From: Alitta virens
Taxonomy: Eukaryota > Annelida > Polychaeta > Phyllodocida > Nereididae
Direction: 5' to 3'
Length of the DNA: 64,000 nt
NCBI GenBank assembly: GCA_932294295.1
Contig: OW028586.1
Span: 11,094,290-11,158,289 of the forward strand
A model generated the notes under the pieces. The model was not told where the DNA came from. It ran no database searches and saw only the letters and a program-made list of their open reading frames with translations. How positions within the stretch are numbered: position 1 is the stretch's first letter; each line of letters starts with the position of its first letter. Shown in pieces: positions 45,901 through 53,250 of the stretch. Position numbers and translations under genes: made by a program.

Positions 45901-46608
45901 CCAATGAGAAGCGCGTTTACAGCGCATGGCTGGATGTAAGGAGGGCGCTGATTAGTCGAAGCCCACTGACACCAAAAGTCATCAACATGGCTTGCCCAGC
46001 TTACGCATCGACTAATAACATCGAAATGCTAATTGCAGCGGAAAAGTTCACATTTCCGCTGATTGTCAGCCCAGTTTCCAGGGACTTATGAATCATTTAT
46101 TGTCAAAGTCAAGCTCACGCGCTCAACAGAAAGGTAAAAAACAACGCGAACATGCTTCTGAACGGAACGAGGTGCTGTCCCGTCCAAAAGGTGCGCACAA
46201 TTGACTCGACGCATTCGCCATCTCGTGGGAACTCCCTGGACTACAGGGAAGTGATATAGAATTGGAAATTTCTCACAATAGCCTCTGTTTTACATGTTTC
46301 CCATCCAGAATCAAGTGTTCAACCTTTGGGCTGCTTCTAGGATTTACTTCATGCACTATTGCAACAGGTGGTGCAGTATCTGACTTCCTTTGCTGTCATG
46401 AATAAGGTTTTTATTTTTTTTGTGACTGATATTTGTTTTCCTTTTTTTAACAGGTACCAAAGAAATTAAAAAGTTCTTGGAAGGCCGTGGCAAACTATTG
46501 AAGCTGAATCATTTTGGCCTATCTCACCATGCAGGTGCAGACCATCAAACTAAAGTGTTTAATGAACGAAAAACACTGCGCATACGTCTGCGGAAAATGA
46601 GGAAATAA
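21933..46608 (+). CDS. Acidic multi-exon protein gene with internal tandem duplication (host of the DIRS element)
   Basis: Unit 1 exons, with compatible phases over most of the gene: 21933-21973 (LEAEVNQLFPCRI), 22070-22130 (DPKYATSGSDVESEISDVYL), 22514-22543, 22640-22744 (GFFMDDGNELISSSS), 23161-23276 (ending DEADADSVADSDFE), 23351-23449 (SDADSEDGSDNEASEQCDDD), 23787-23843, about 24649-24728 (two SDSE-type repeats), 25070-25130 and 25920-26027 (KRCSWSKEETSIINVYLHEY). Unit 2 repeats them from 33857 to 37818. The last exon, 46454-46608, encodes TKEIKKFLEGRGKLLK and ends RIRLRKMRK with TAA. The C-terminal WSKEE helix region recalls small helical DNA-binding modules, but I do not recognise the family. 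A one-base frame problem in a T5 run near 23227 and a stop in the SDSE exon occur in both units, so the gene may be dead or the model incomplete. Confidence 0.5.
24262..24400 (+). mobile_element. Diverged SINE fragment in host intron (unit 1)
   Basis: CCCGGGTTTGATCCC resembles a Pol III B box, and the body with GTTTCAGTCATCCTTCACCTCATTG is a diverged relative of the SINE at 21455 (GTTTCATCGTTCATCTCATTG). The A-box half is lost. The same fragment is at 36054-36190 in unit 2. Confidence 0.45.
26874..27826 (-). pseudogene. DIRS tyrosine recombinase, copy 1, inactive
   Basis: The first part, 27826-27305, starts MGMQTIRKFYIKQGL and contains the N-terminal SAM-like helices (SPNTAEVLAQAKRPSTHKQY) and the SGQ motif. 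The second part, 27293-26874, in another frame, has LFISLKKPH, HSVDGASSSAANRDG and the C-terminal GWTGDNVFAKYYCKP with the catalytic tyrosine. In DIRS recombinases the catalytic arginines lie in SGQR and HSxR; here they read SGQL and HSVD. Both arginines are gone, so strand cleavage should be impossible even without the frameshift. Its start overlaps the end of the RNase H frame, a usual DIRS arrangement. Confidence 0.85.
27774..28347 (-). pseudogene. DIRS RNase H, C-terminal part, copy 1
   Basis: From the restored junction GCVELTRQIWLWAM the frame runs through LSATHCPGKFNVEADSASR, then TPDIDMFASRLNNQI and GALAIDCFTLD, all typical of DIRS RNase H. It then changes frame at about 28067 to FSPFSVVGRTLQKIAADRAE and PHWPTQPWF. 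The upstream half of this domain continues at 28826-29011 (HILINSDNTTTVVGINKQGS) on the other side of the 474-bp insertion. The domain would remove RNA from the cDNA hybrid. Confidence 0.85.
28352..28825. mobile_element. 474-bp insertion with AGCT target duplication (unit 1)
   Basis: AGCT at 28348-28351 is repeated at 28826-28829. Removing 474 bp plus one AGCT rejoins the DIRS RNase H frame as ...MHMGCVELTRQIW. The ends are CTGCCC on the left and GGGCAG on the right, only a 6-bp inverted match. The left edge folds as CTCTGCCCCCGGAGGGGCAGAG-like sequence. Near the right end TAGCGAAAGTGG and GGTTTCGATCC resemble Pol III A and B boxes, so it may be SINE-related. GC-rich compared with its host. 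Confidence 0.75.
29396..29450. repeat. Double hairpin next to the recombinase gene
   Basis: CCCTTGGAGCC pairs with GGCTCCCAAGGG around an inner perfect palindrome GCCCTGTGTACAGGGC. It lies just downstream of the recombinase stop on the minus strand and is identical in unit 2 (41188-41242). It could be a 3'-end RNA structure or a recombination site. Confidence 0.7.
29573..30223 (-). pseudogene. Tyrosine recombinase of the nested element, copy 1
   Basis: The frame shows YHACLRVGEIVIS (first catalytic Arg), a long beta region, then NTHSFRIGRTT (His-x-x-Arg). A TAA follows MAQDQ, after which the same frame continues SQETIRRAGRWSSSAYMTYIRP with the Trp and catalytic Tyr. All catalytic residues are therefore present, but a single stop separates the last two boxes, identically in unit 2. 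The enzyme family cuts and rejoins DNA through a 3'-phosphotyrosine. The HSFRIG...GRWSS signature fits Ngaro/Crypton-like animal recombinases better than the DIRS one at 26874. Confidence 0.8.
30042..30764 (-). CDS. Gag-like coiled-coil protein of the nested element, copy 1
   Basis: The ATG at 30764 follows an acceptor-like TTATTTCAG, and I prefer it to the longer upstream frame. The protein has a basic Pro-rich start (MPRRQKQPVQ), a short heptad region (LAARVDLLQAEVASLTDLVQ), a Thr/Pro linker, and a conserved-looking block LLSSGVRAGLHLPDKIRPAI and YVDFRDLV, then LSYDDWCSAWDDFVAVYAA. Proteins of this layout commonly sit upstream of recombinases in animal YR retroelements and are treated as Gag-like. 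Its 3' end overlaps the recombinase in another frame. Intact in both units, unlike its neighbours. Confidence 0.6.
   Translation of the reverse strand: MPRRQKQPVQGPTDTPASRPKRVRRPCVRLQESAPDDSPIPDGNPALPIQQMTNTDLAARVDLLQAEVASLTDLVQAAISSTQTATSNSQTTHPCPTIPTAPWALQPGPTTALHSTSKDALSGESVITLLAQPERPTLLSSGVRAGLHLPDKIRPAIIADQYVDFRDLVRPESDSSFTMTLGGPSDGPVLNFTQKQKSVLSYDDWCSAWDDFVAVYAAAHPHFPHDLSCMPSSGRNSYLK
30852..31146. repeat. Array of four imperfect palindromes
   Basis: Four modules start at about 30852, 30921, 31003 and 31101. Each pairs a half-site like GGCATCACAATATGACAAG with one like CATGTCTAAGCGGATGCGA, so GCATC faces GATGC. In the second module the right half-site is inverted. Spacing is 70-100 bp. 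The array sits between the SGNH and Gag-like frames and is kept in unit 2 (about 42644-42938). Confidence 0.7.
31228..31856 (-). pseudogene. SGNH/GDSL hydrolase frame of the nested element, copy 1
   Basis: Three successive minus-strand frames give one SGNH trace. The nucleophile block is THGAVIGHSFVNVFAQHL (31856-31605), the Asn block is PLFVIIDCGSNDLADP (31672-31409) and the C-terminal block is HTHRGFWDIP and SNDNIHPDS with the Asp-x-x-His pair (31473-31228). All signature residues of the lipase/esterase fold are recognisable, but two frameshifts, shared with unit 2, break it. SGNH hydrolases are known as accessory genes of some YR retroelements; the substrate is unknown. Confidence 0.75.
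31908..32804 (-). pseudogene. DIRS reverse transcriptase, copy 1, C-terminally deleted
   Basis: Identical in layout to the unit 2 copy from MKTLSPDDLKVTN through the fingers and palm (ASLDLSDAYYSVNV, then TAYLDDLLLIARD) to FLGFVGHI. The 487-bp deletion then replaces thumb, connection and the start of RNase H with ten unrelated codons and a stop. The polymerase could not work. The lesion is specific to unit 1, so it postdates the tandem duplication. Confidence 0.9.
32925..33626 (-). CDS. gag: DIRS gag-like protein, copy 1, one in-frame TAG
   Basis: A single 234-codon frame begins near MADDNSGSNSERASPIAS, has an Arg/Lys/Ser-rich first half (HTHRNKKRKEAKPRHSP) and ends in an acidic second half (DLVWN). 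One TAG at 33318-33320, codon 103, interrupts it; the rest is open. Unit 2 has the same TAG. It is either an old inactivating mutation or a read-through stop. DIRS gag proteins are poorly conserved, so the assignment rests on its position before the reverse transcriptase. Confidence 0.65.
36054..36190 (+). mobile_element. Diverged SINE fragment in host intron (unit 2)
   Basis: Duplicate of 24262-24400, with the same B-box-like CCCGGGTTTGATCCC and body. Carried by the tandem duplication. Confidence 0.45.
38665..39617 (-). pseudogene. DIRS tyrosine recombinase, copy 2, inactive
   Basis: Same two-frame layout as copy 1. The HSxR box reads HSVHGASSSAA here, against HSVDGAS in copy 1. An ancestral CGT arginine changing to CAT and later to GAT in unit 1 would explain both. 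The first catalytic arginine is Leu (SGQL) in both. Tyr is kept (AKYYCKP). The recombinase was therefore already dead before the segment duplicated. Confidence 0.85.
39565..40138 (-). pseudogene. DIRS RNase H, C-terminal part, copy 2
   Basis: Matches copy 1, with LTRQIWLWAM, ADSASRLFND and TPDIDMFASRLNNQI, then the frame change into FSPFSVVGRTLQKI. It is separated from its upstream half (40617-40802) by the 474-bp insertion, and that half from the RT frame by the nested element. Confidence 0.85.
40143..40616. mobile_element. 474-bp insertion with AGCT target duplication (unit 2)
   Basis: Same element and same site as 28352-28825, flanked by AGCT at 40139-40142 and 40617-40620. Equal length in both units shows it was in place before the duplication. 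Confidence 0.75.
41188..41242. repeat. Double hairpin (unit 2)
   Basis: Identical to 29396-29450, with inner palindrome GCCCTGTGTACAGGGC. Confidence 0.7.
41365..42015 (-). pseudogene. Tyrosine recombinase of the nested element, copy 2
   Basis: Same catalytic set as copy 1 (LRVGEI, THSFRIGR, GRWSS, YMTYIRP) and the same single TAA after MAQDQ. Sharing the stop in both units places the lesion before duplication. Confidence 0.8.
41834..42556 (-). CDS. Gag-like coiled-coil protein of the nested element, copy 2
   Basis: Near-identical to 30042-30764, with a few replacements (MPRLQKQ for MPRRQKQ). The open frame is preserved. See copy 1 for domains. Confidence 0.6.
   Translation of the reverse strand: MPRLQKQPVQGPTDTPASRPKRVRRPSVRLQESAPDDSPIPDGNPALPIQQMTNTDLAARVDLLQAEVASLTDLVQAAISSTQTATSNSQTTHPCPTIPTAPWALQPGPTTALHSTSTDALSGESVITLLAQPERPTLLSSGVRAGLHLPDKIRPAIIADQYVDFRDLVRPESDSSFTMTLGGPSDGPVLNFTQKQKSVLSYDDWCSAWDDFVAVYAAAHPHFPHDLSCMPSSGRNSYLK
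42644..42938. repeat. Array of four imperfect palindromes (unit 2)
   Basis: Same four GCATC...GATGC modules as in unit 1, in the same order including the inverted half-site. The fourth has one substitution (CTAAGCGAATGCGA). Confidence 0.7.
42974..43647 (-). pseudogene. SGNH/GDSL hydrolase frame of the nested element, copy 2
   Basis: The same three-frame trace as copy 1, with IGHSFV, GSNDL and DNIHPDS blocks at 43647-43396, 43463-43200 and 43264-42974. The last frame has an extended tail relative to copy 1 because of small indels near 43055. Confidence 0.75.
43838..45082 (-). pseudogene. DIRS reverse transcriptase with start of RNase H, copy 2
   Basis: A 414-codon open frame. Palm motifs: SLDLSDAYYSVNV (motif A), LANGISSAPRTFTKLLK (B), YLDDLLL (C, catalytic Asp pair) and FLGFVGHI (primer grip region). 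The connection follows, then IIYTDASFHGWG, the first RNase H Asp. The frame ends where the nested element cuts in. It would copy element RNA into cDNA for recombinase-mediated insertion. A good splice acceptor (CTCTTTCAG, exon start 45122) lies 40 bases upstream, suggesting that RT is joined to gag by splicing. RT itself is intact; RNase H is not. Confidence 0.9.
45203..45904 (-). CDS. gag: DIRS gag-like protein, copy 2, one in-frame TAG
   Basis: 234-codon frame with a single TAG at 45596-45598, followed by GAC CAG. The basic first half and acidic Met/Pro/Gln second half (PPQMQGLQPYQY) are in one frame. Downstream spacing to the RT frame is about 120 bases and contains the acceptor noted there. 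Confidence 0.65.
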
Positions 46609-46659
46609 GCAGACTTTTAAACAAGACTTTGTAAATCATGTAAGGTTCTGGTGGCATTG

Positions 46660-49030
46660 GATGTTTTGTGAAGTTGGAACTGTTAATGTGTTTTGAATGT
46701 CATATTTCTGATGATGATTATGAGGGTGTATTGATTATGCATTTGAGTAATAGAATCTCAGGTTTCAGTATATGTCTGTACATTAATAGATCTTCCGGTG
46801 GTAAATATACAGAGGCAGAAACTCTGATTCAGTATATGAATATTTATTAAGTAAATCATACATGTATTCTGATCATGATATTAGTGTTATTCTTGGTGAT
46901 TTCAATGCCCGTGTGGCTCATAGTATTGATTATGTTCCTGATGTTGATGATGATTCTATACCCCCTCGTATAAACATTGATCATACTAATAATAATCATG
47001 GAGAAAGTTTGTAAAGATAGTAAATTTATTATTTTAAACGGTCGCATTACTCCAGAAAAGGACAATTTTACATTTGTGTCTACTTGAGGTAGATCTGTGG
47101 TAGACTACATTTTGGCACCACAATCTGAATTAAATTTCTTTACTGAAACAAAGGTGCTGTCGTGTGGTGCCAGGAGAAGCATCTAATGACCGTGAACACA
47201 AAAAAGAAGACACATTATAATAATGACATGTAACGTAGTAATAGCTGTGTAATGATTTTAATTATGTTTATGGTAGTTATTGTATTATTAACTAGATTAA
47301 ATGATGTACTTAATGTAGTTAATGAGGCTATAGCTAATTACGGTGCCCACTGTAGGGCTACTATATATAATGTATTAATGTATGATTAATAGATAAATTG
47401 AATATAAAAGTTGATGTTCTTTAACTGATATTATATTGTAGCAATATACATGAAATGTACATGATAAAGATGCTATCTAGACTTTGCTTGATCGCTATAG
47501 ACAAGCTAAGCCACACATTCCTTGGCCAGTAATACACAGAGGGGTTAAATAAGATTAGCCACTAGACTCACCTGAAAACCTGCTGCAGGGTGCAGGAATT
47601 TTTCCAGCAGCCAGCCTAAGCAGAAGGGGGGGGGGGGGCTGCAGGTATGAGGTATATAAACTGGGAAAAAGACAGAGAGATCGAGGAGGTTTGTGCCGTC
47701 AGTTGGGAGGAACTGAGCTCAAGACCTTAGAGTAAGCAATAAGACTGGGAAGGAAGTGACTGGAGCATTGGAATAGAATATTGAGGTTTAATTAGGATTG
47801 AATGGCCATGTGTCAAGTGTATGGCCAAGGAATGTTGACAAATTGTATTCAGGTATGTGATTTACTTTGTATTGGAATGTATTGAATGTATAGCTGAACA
47901 CTGGTTTGTGTTCCATCTTGTGTGATTTATTACAATAGATTAAAATGTTTGGAATTTAACTTTCCTATTGTCCTAGTTCATTCTTATGCTCAGATTCTAG
48001 TGACCTATAACGGAATGACTAGAAAAAATCTGAAGAAAATATTTATTGATACCCAGAACCATCAAAGTGTAACACCTTAGAGTGCAATAAGCACCAGACA
48101 TTATTAAAAGTGCCTATTAAAGGCTTTGAGTAAATCATTGACAGACTAGGCTTTCAGCTGAGATCTAGAATTAAGACTTCTGTCACCTACTGTAAGATCC
48201 CGGATTTGGACTAATGAGCCTAACGAGCAATTAGTGTCAATCAATAGTGCAAACAATTTCAGACATTCTTAATGAGTTTATGCTAATTCCACCAGAGGGC
48301 AGCAATGAAGGGCATGTGCCTGACCACTCTGTGGTTTGTGCCACAATTAAAGTCCATTATCAAAGGGAGTTAGATCCAGTCCCAGAGATGAGTGTTGAAA
48401 GAAAGAAATATAAGACAAGAAACATACCTAGTGAATTTATGAATGATGATGATGTATTGCAGGTTATTGCAGGTTATTGATAGGATTGAAACCTCACTGC
48501 ATAATCAGCATAGCATTGATGACCTCTACAAGGAGGTTTGTAATATATACTATTCAGAGATGGATAGTAAGCTTATTACTTCTTGGCAAGAAATGAATAT
48601 TTAGGTTGTGGTTTTACAACCAGTGTACTTAGGAATTCATTGGATAACTGGCTTTTGCCAACAAATTGTACAGTTGTCCTGTGCATTGTAACATTGTCAA
48701 TGGTACTACAATAATATTGTTTTGTATTTTATCCAACACTGCACAAATGTGCTCTTACCATGATTATTCAAGACTATTTAGCTTTAATTTCAGTGTTAAG
48801 TGTAGTTTTGTTTATTAGTGGGATACTACTATATTTAATCTGTACTATGCAATCGGGCTATTAATTCGAGATTACTTGCGATTACTTAGTTTTAAATGTA
48901 GCTTGTATAACAAGCGGATATTACTATATTTTGTATATTAATGGACACTATTAAGATTTAGGATCCATTCCTACATTTTTTTGTATACAATGTAACTCTC
49001 AGTGTCAATAAAACATCTCTATCTATCTAA
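46660..49030 (+). pseudogene. LINE endonuclease fragment, internally deleted and interrupted
   Basis: Endonuclease-domain blocks appear in broken frames: YEGVLIMHLSNRISGFSICL, VILGDFNARVAHSIDY, FVST and VVDYILAP (46680-47157), then after an insertion VQTISDILNEFM and VPDHSVV (48247-48480). GDFN and DHS are the AP-endonuclease metal and catalytic motifs of non-LTR elements. An 11-bp tandem duplication (TTATTGCAGG repeated near 48460-48480) shifts the frame before IDRIETSLHNQHS. No RT follows. The 3' end has AATAAAACATCTCTATCTATCTA near 49010, a typical LINE tail. It starts right after the host gene stop at 46608 and may supply its 3' untranslated region. Confidence 0.75.
47158..48246. mobile_element. 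1,089-bp insertion with GTGC duplication, possible solo LTR
   Basis: GTGC at 47154-47157 and 48247-48250 flanks the insert. Removing it restores the LINE frame as FFTETKVQTISDIL. The insert starts TGTCGTG and holds a TATA box (GGTATATAAACTGGG, near 47652) and a G10 run. The start, promoter and 4-bp duplication fit a solo LTR, although the right end reads AATA instead of CA. Confidence 0.6.
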
Positions 49031-49092
49031 TTTATCTATCTATCTATCTATCTACAGTAGGTATCTAGCTAGGTAGGTAGCTAGCTAGCACA
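49012..49092. repeat. (ATCT)n microsatellite at LINE tail
   Basis: Tandem ATCT units follow the AATAAAACATC end of the LINE, then grade into AGGTAGCTAGC-type repeats. Confidence 0.85.
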
Positions 49093-49673
49093 AGGCAAGA
49101 GTTTCAATTTTTAACCTGGAGGTTTCCTGTGGCCTATCTAGCTCACTTGCATGCTATTACATGCTGCTATACTGAACCCATCAACCTGTACAGAAAATGT
49201 TGGGTTAATGATGATTTTAGTGTTGCTTAGTGGAACATTACGTCAACACTTTTAAGTCAATATTCAACAGCATCAATATATCCCTATGAGTAGAAAATAA
49301 ACTCATGAAAAAGCAAATTAGGCTATCATGTATTAACACAAATTCCACGAAATGCCAAAGCGAAATTGACAGATATACATTTTGGGTTGACTTAATAACC
49401 AATGTTGACTTAATGCTGGCGTGTTGGCCTAATGTCACTTTAATTGTTATATATATATAACACTGCACAAATATCCAGCACCATTGCCATATATATATAT
49501 GGTCATAGTTATTATCTTTCTCAATCAATCAATGGTCACCAGTATAGCAGTGCGTGACTATATATATGTATAAATGTATATCGTTGCTTGGGAAATGTAT
49601 AACTACTTACTGACTAAGTGCAGGGTGTCCCGTCTTCAGTCGGCTCCGGCCTGTTCTCTTTCTCAACCTTCTT
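49093..49673. other. No gene seen
   Basis: AT-rich sequence with two short TATATA runs near 49450 and 49490 and an inverted repeat built on them. No exon is supported. Confidence 0.4.
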
Positions 49674-50573
49674 CTACTTCTCACCATCGGTCTTCTTTTT
49701 CTTCTTCTCTTGGCCATTCGATATTTTTCCCTGCCCGTTCGTGGAACACTCACTGTATCGAAATGAAGAAACACTGTTACATCATAACAATTTCGTGATG
49801 AGTTATTTACTAATGAGATTGAAAATATTTAAATGAGTCAAACGTTTGATGAACACTCACCTCAAAACAGAGTTACTGGTACCCGAGCCACCTTCGCATG
49901 GATCATAATTTTCGCACCCCTGCACCTGTCCTGTCTGTCCACAAGGCACTTGCCTCTGCACCTGTCCTGAATTGTCACTTTTGAAAAAATAATAAAATGT
50001 ACCAAGGTTATACCTCACGATTTAGGCCAATGTAATGTATTACACCTTCAAGTAAATGAACAGGTAGCATGATATCCACTCACCTCGAAACTGAACTCAC
50101 TGAGCTGGAGCCTACACAACCTTGACGAGGATCACAATTTTCACCGGCCTGATCAGAATTTACAGCACTGATTTACTGATTGGAAAAAAAGAGATGAGTG
50201 ATAAGATTACGTTTAAGGCACCAAAAATAAATAAATATAATATTTGGAAACATTTAGTTCAACTTACCAGCTGTCGACTTTTCTTTTTTTGGGTGCAGGC
50301 TCACCTGTCTTCACGGCTGTGAAACACCTGAAGAATTCCTCCAGCTGCCTTGATCTTTTCTTGTGATACTGTAGTTGCTTCTCAAAACGCTGAAAATTCA
50401 ATTCAATTAAGACAAATTAAATTAAGACAATTAAGACAGAGTCATGGCACGTCATTCGACGGTTGGTAATAACTATTTACTTATTCCCTTTGACATTTTT
50501 TTTCAACATACCTGGAGCATTTCACTTTCAGTCACTCTCAGAGCATCATCATCATCAATTGTCTCCAGACTCA
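49674..50573 (-). CDS. 3' end of a nuclear-protein gene, five exons
   Basis: Exons in transcript order: 50573-50512 (SLETIDDDDALRVTESEMLQ), 50389-50268 (RFEKQLQYHKKRSRQLEEFF, then APKKRKVDS), 50167-50084 (AVNSDQAGENCDPRQGCVG), 49977-49861 (DNSGQVQRQVPCGQTGQVQG) and 49752-49674 (ECSTNGQGKISNGQEKKKKK, then TDGEK and TAG). All four introns have GT donors (GTATG, GTAAGT, GTGAGT, GTGAGT) and AG acceptors. The phases agree: 0, then 2, 2, 2. PKKRKV is a textbook monopartite nuclear localisation signal. A basic coiled-coil-like helix precedes it and a lysine-rich tail ends the protein. I do not recognise the family. Upstream exons are absent: a LINE starts within a few bases of the first exon's acceptor. 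Confidence 0.7.
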
Positions 50574-50574
50574 C

Positions 50575-53250
50575 TGAATGAACTCCTAGCAATAAAGTCT
50601 GGAAAATGATTAAGAAAATTGAAGGAAAGAACCTAGCTTCACATGTAAGCATTCTAGAAATGAATGGAGAACATCTCTCCTCACCAGAACAAATATCAAA
50701 CGGGTTAGGAGAACAGTGCGCGTACAACTCCTCGTCAGAGAACTATACAAGAGAATTCCAATGTCAAGCTGACAGATTAACCCTAAATATACAGTCTGAT
50801 AACAGCGAAGATTATAACTCATACATCACCTTAGAAAAACTTCAGAAGGCTGTCTCAAAAGCGACTGACTCTGCAACAGGCCCTAATAATATACATTATC
50901 AAAGTTTAAAACACCTACCTCAATCCTCTTTAAAAAAAAAAAACTCTATATCTTCAATCAAATTTGGGAGAAGGGATGTCTTCCATCCCTCTAGAAACAA
51001 GCCATGGTCATCCCAATACCCAAGCCGGGGAAGGATCATAGTGATCCTATGAATTAACGACCAATAGCCTTAACCAGTTGTCTATGTAAGACAATGGAAC
51101 GAATTGTTACTGAAGTCCAACCAGCTTCTTACAGAATTTCAATCTGGATTTCGCCATCACAGGAGCACATTAGATCATTTAGTCAGACTGGAAACTTATG
51201 TTAGAGATGCTTTCATAAACAGAGAACACGTAGTAGCCATATTCTTTGACCTAGAAAAAGCCTATGACACTACATGGAAATATGGAATAATGAAAGATCT
51301 CAACTTAGGGCTTCGAGGTCGCCTTCCAGTTTTCATCCGATCTTTCCTACAGGATCGCTTCTTTAAGGTCCGAGTGGGATCAACGATGTCAAGCTCCTAC
51401 TCTCAGGAGAATGAAGTCCCTCAGGGTAGTATACTCTCGCCCACCCTCTTTAACGTCAAAATCAACAGTATATTAAATTCCATCTCAGAAAATCTCATGT
51501 CATCCCTATATGTTGACGATTTCCTCATTGAATACCATTCCAGATATATGCCAATTATAGAATGACAACTGCAATTGAATTTGAATAGGATTCATAAATG
51601 GTCACTTGAAAATGGCTTCAAGTTCTCTAAACAGAAGACAGTTTGTATGCCTTTCTGTCACTTTCTATCATACCATCCAGATCCATCACTAATAATCGAC
51701 AACTGTCCAATAAGAGTGGTGAATGAAACAAAATTTTTGGGTGTACTTCTTGACTCCAAATTGTCTTTCATTCCACAGATCAAAACACTGAAAGCAAAGT
51801 GCCTGAAATCAATGAACCTCCTTAAAGTAGTGAGCAAATATAATCGGGGTGGGGACACAACGGTCCTCCTTCGTCTCTATCGTGCAATTACTCGTTCTCG
51901 ACTTGATTATGGTTCTGTGGTATATGGCTCTGTCAGACCATCTTATCTAAAATGCCTGAATTCTGTACATCATCAAGGGTTGCGACTAAGCTTAAGAGCT
52001 TTTCGTACATCTCCTGTAGAGAGCTTATATGTACTGGCAGGGGAACCTCCACTCTCCCTTCGTCGTATCAAGTTGTCCATGCAATACCTACTTAAAGTAG
52101 CATCAACTCCAACAAATCCAACATATGATGTAATATTTCATCCAAAGTACATGCATCATTATGAATCTCGTTCAAAAGCCATTCGACCACTGGGATTACG
52201 GATGAAATTCCATCTTGAGGCTGCAAAAATTGACACTACAATCATTGCCGAGACGGAAGTACCACCAATTCCGCAATGGATTCTCCCAGTCCCCAAAGTT
52301 ATACTGGATTTGGCAGAGCTTAAGAAAAGCGAAAAACCAATCCTGTAGACTATCAAAACCTATTTTATAGTATAAGGTTTAAATACGAATCATACAAATT
52401 TCCATACACAGATGGCTCCAAAATGGAAAGACGAGTAGGCTGTGCAGTCACCTCTTATAAAATCGTTATAGCTGAATGTCGTCTTTCAGATCACTGCTCA
52501 GTATACTCTGCAGAATTAACAGCTATTTACCTTGCCTTAAAGAACATCGAGGACTCAAATCATTATGTTATCTGTTCTGATTCCAAATCTGCTCTGCAAG
52601 CAATACAAAATAAACAACTTGATAACCCTGGGATCTTAGATGTTCTTATTAAGTATTTCCATCTTCACGAAAACAAAGACAGACCTGGCAGCAAAAAGGG
52701 CTCTTACAAAAGAGATAACGGATTTCACTATTCTATACACTGATTTTAAAATGACTATAAAATCTTTTATCATGTCTTGCTGGCAAAGACAATGGAATGA
52801 ATGTAGTAAACAAGTTTCATTCAATTTTACCTTGCATTCAAAATAAAATACCTAGTAGGTTCAAAGATCAAGGAATATATCACAGATGCCTCATAGGACA
52901 TTCAAGACTTACACATTTACACCTTCTAGTCAATGAACCGGCACCGGTATGCCAGAGTTGTCGGTGCCACCTTACAATCAAACATATTTTAATAGATTGC
53001 ATCCAATTACAACGCAATAAAAGACCTTTGTTTCAAACTACTACCTTACAACATCTCTTTTACAAGATATCCAACGCAGACAATTATTGATTTTTTACAT
53101 GCTTCTGGTTTCTATCACCAAATATAGATAAATAATCTTAACCTAGAGAGCCTCTACATAGCCCACTCAGGTGCTGATGAGGCGTTCAACAATAACATTA
53201 ACACACTAACACACACACATGCACGCACGCACACGCACACACACACACAC
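50575..53250 (+). pseudogene. LINE with reverse transcriptase and RNase H (I/Nimb-like), 5'-truncated
   Basis: The trace begins SNKVWKMIKKIEGKN, the usual pre-RT linker. RT motifs: LLTEFQSGFRHHRSTLDHLV, FFDLEKAYDTTW, VPQGSILSPTLFN and SLYVDDFLI (YVDD), then after a TGA at 51563 WSLENGFKFSKQKT and FLGVLLD. Downstream is an RNase H domain (YTDGSK, SAELTAIYLAL, CSDSKSALQAI at 52400-52640) and a C-terminal CQSCRCHLTIKHILIDC zinc-type motif near 52950-53010. RNase H after RT places it in the I group of LINEs. Several stops and frameshifts make it dead. It ends in an ACAC run at about 53210-53252. Confidence 0.85.

Larger units (their letters stand above)
33778..46055 (+). repeat. Tandem duplication, unit 2 (12,278 bp)
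   Basis: Colinear with 21991-33777. At 46055 the similarity stops, but the DIRS sequence goes on to its own right terminus at 46263, so unit 2 keeps the ancestral arrangement on its right side and unit 1 on its left. The new junction at 33777/33778 joins DIRS leader to host intron without obvious microhomology. Confidence 0.95.
38554..46263 (-). mobile_element. DIRS-type retrotransposon, copy 2, both ends present
   Basis: The left inverted repeat 38554-38591 and the right one 46226-46263 are 38-bp reverse complements (right arm TGGGAACTCCCTGGACTACA and following). Bases 46200-46227 pair with 38388-38415, which lies outside the left arm, giving the split terminal structure of DIRS. The element lies antisense in the last intron of the acidic host gene, between exon 37711-37818 and exon 46454-46608. 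The genes run gag, RT, RNase H, tyrosine recombinase, interrupted by 40143-40616 and 40803-43843. Confidence 0.9.

Noticed and set aside
49238..49528. Minus-strand 96-codon frame
   Set aside because: Low-complexity, isoleucine-rich translation of AT repeats with no supporting signal.
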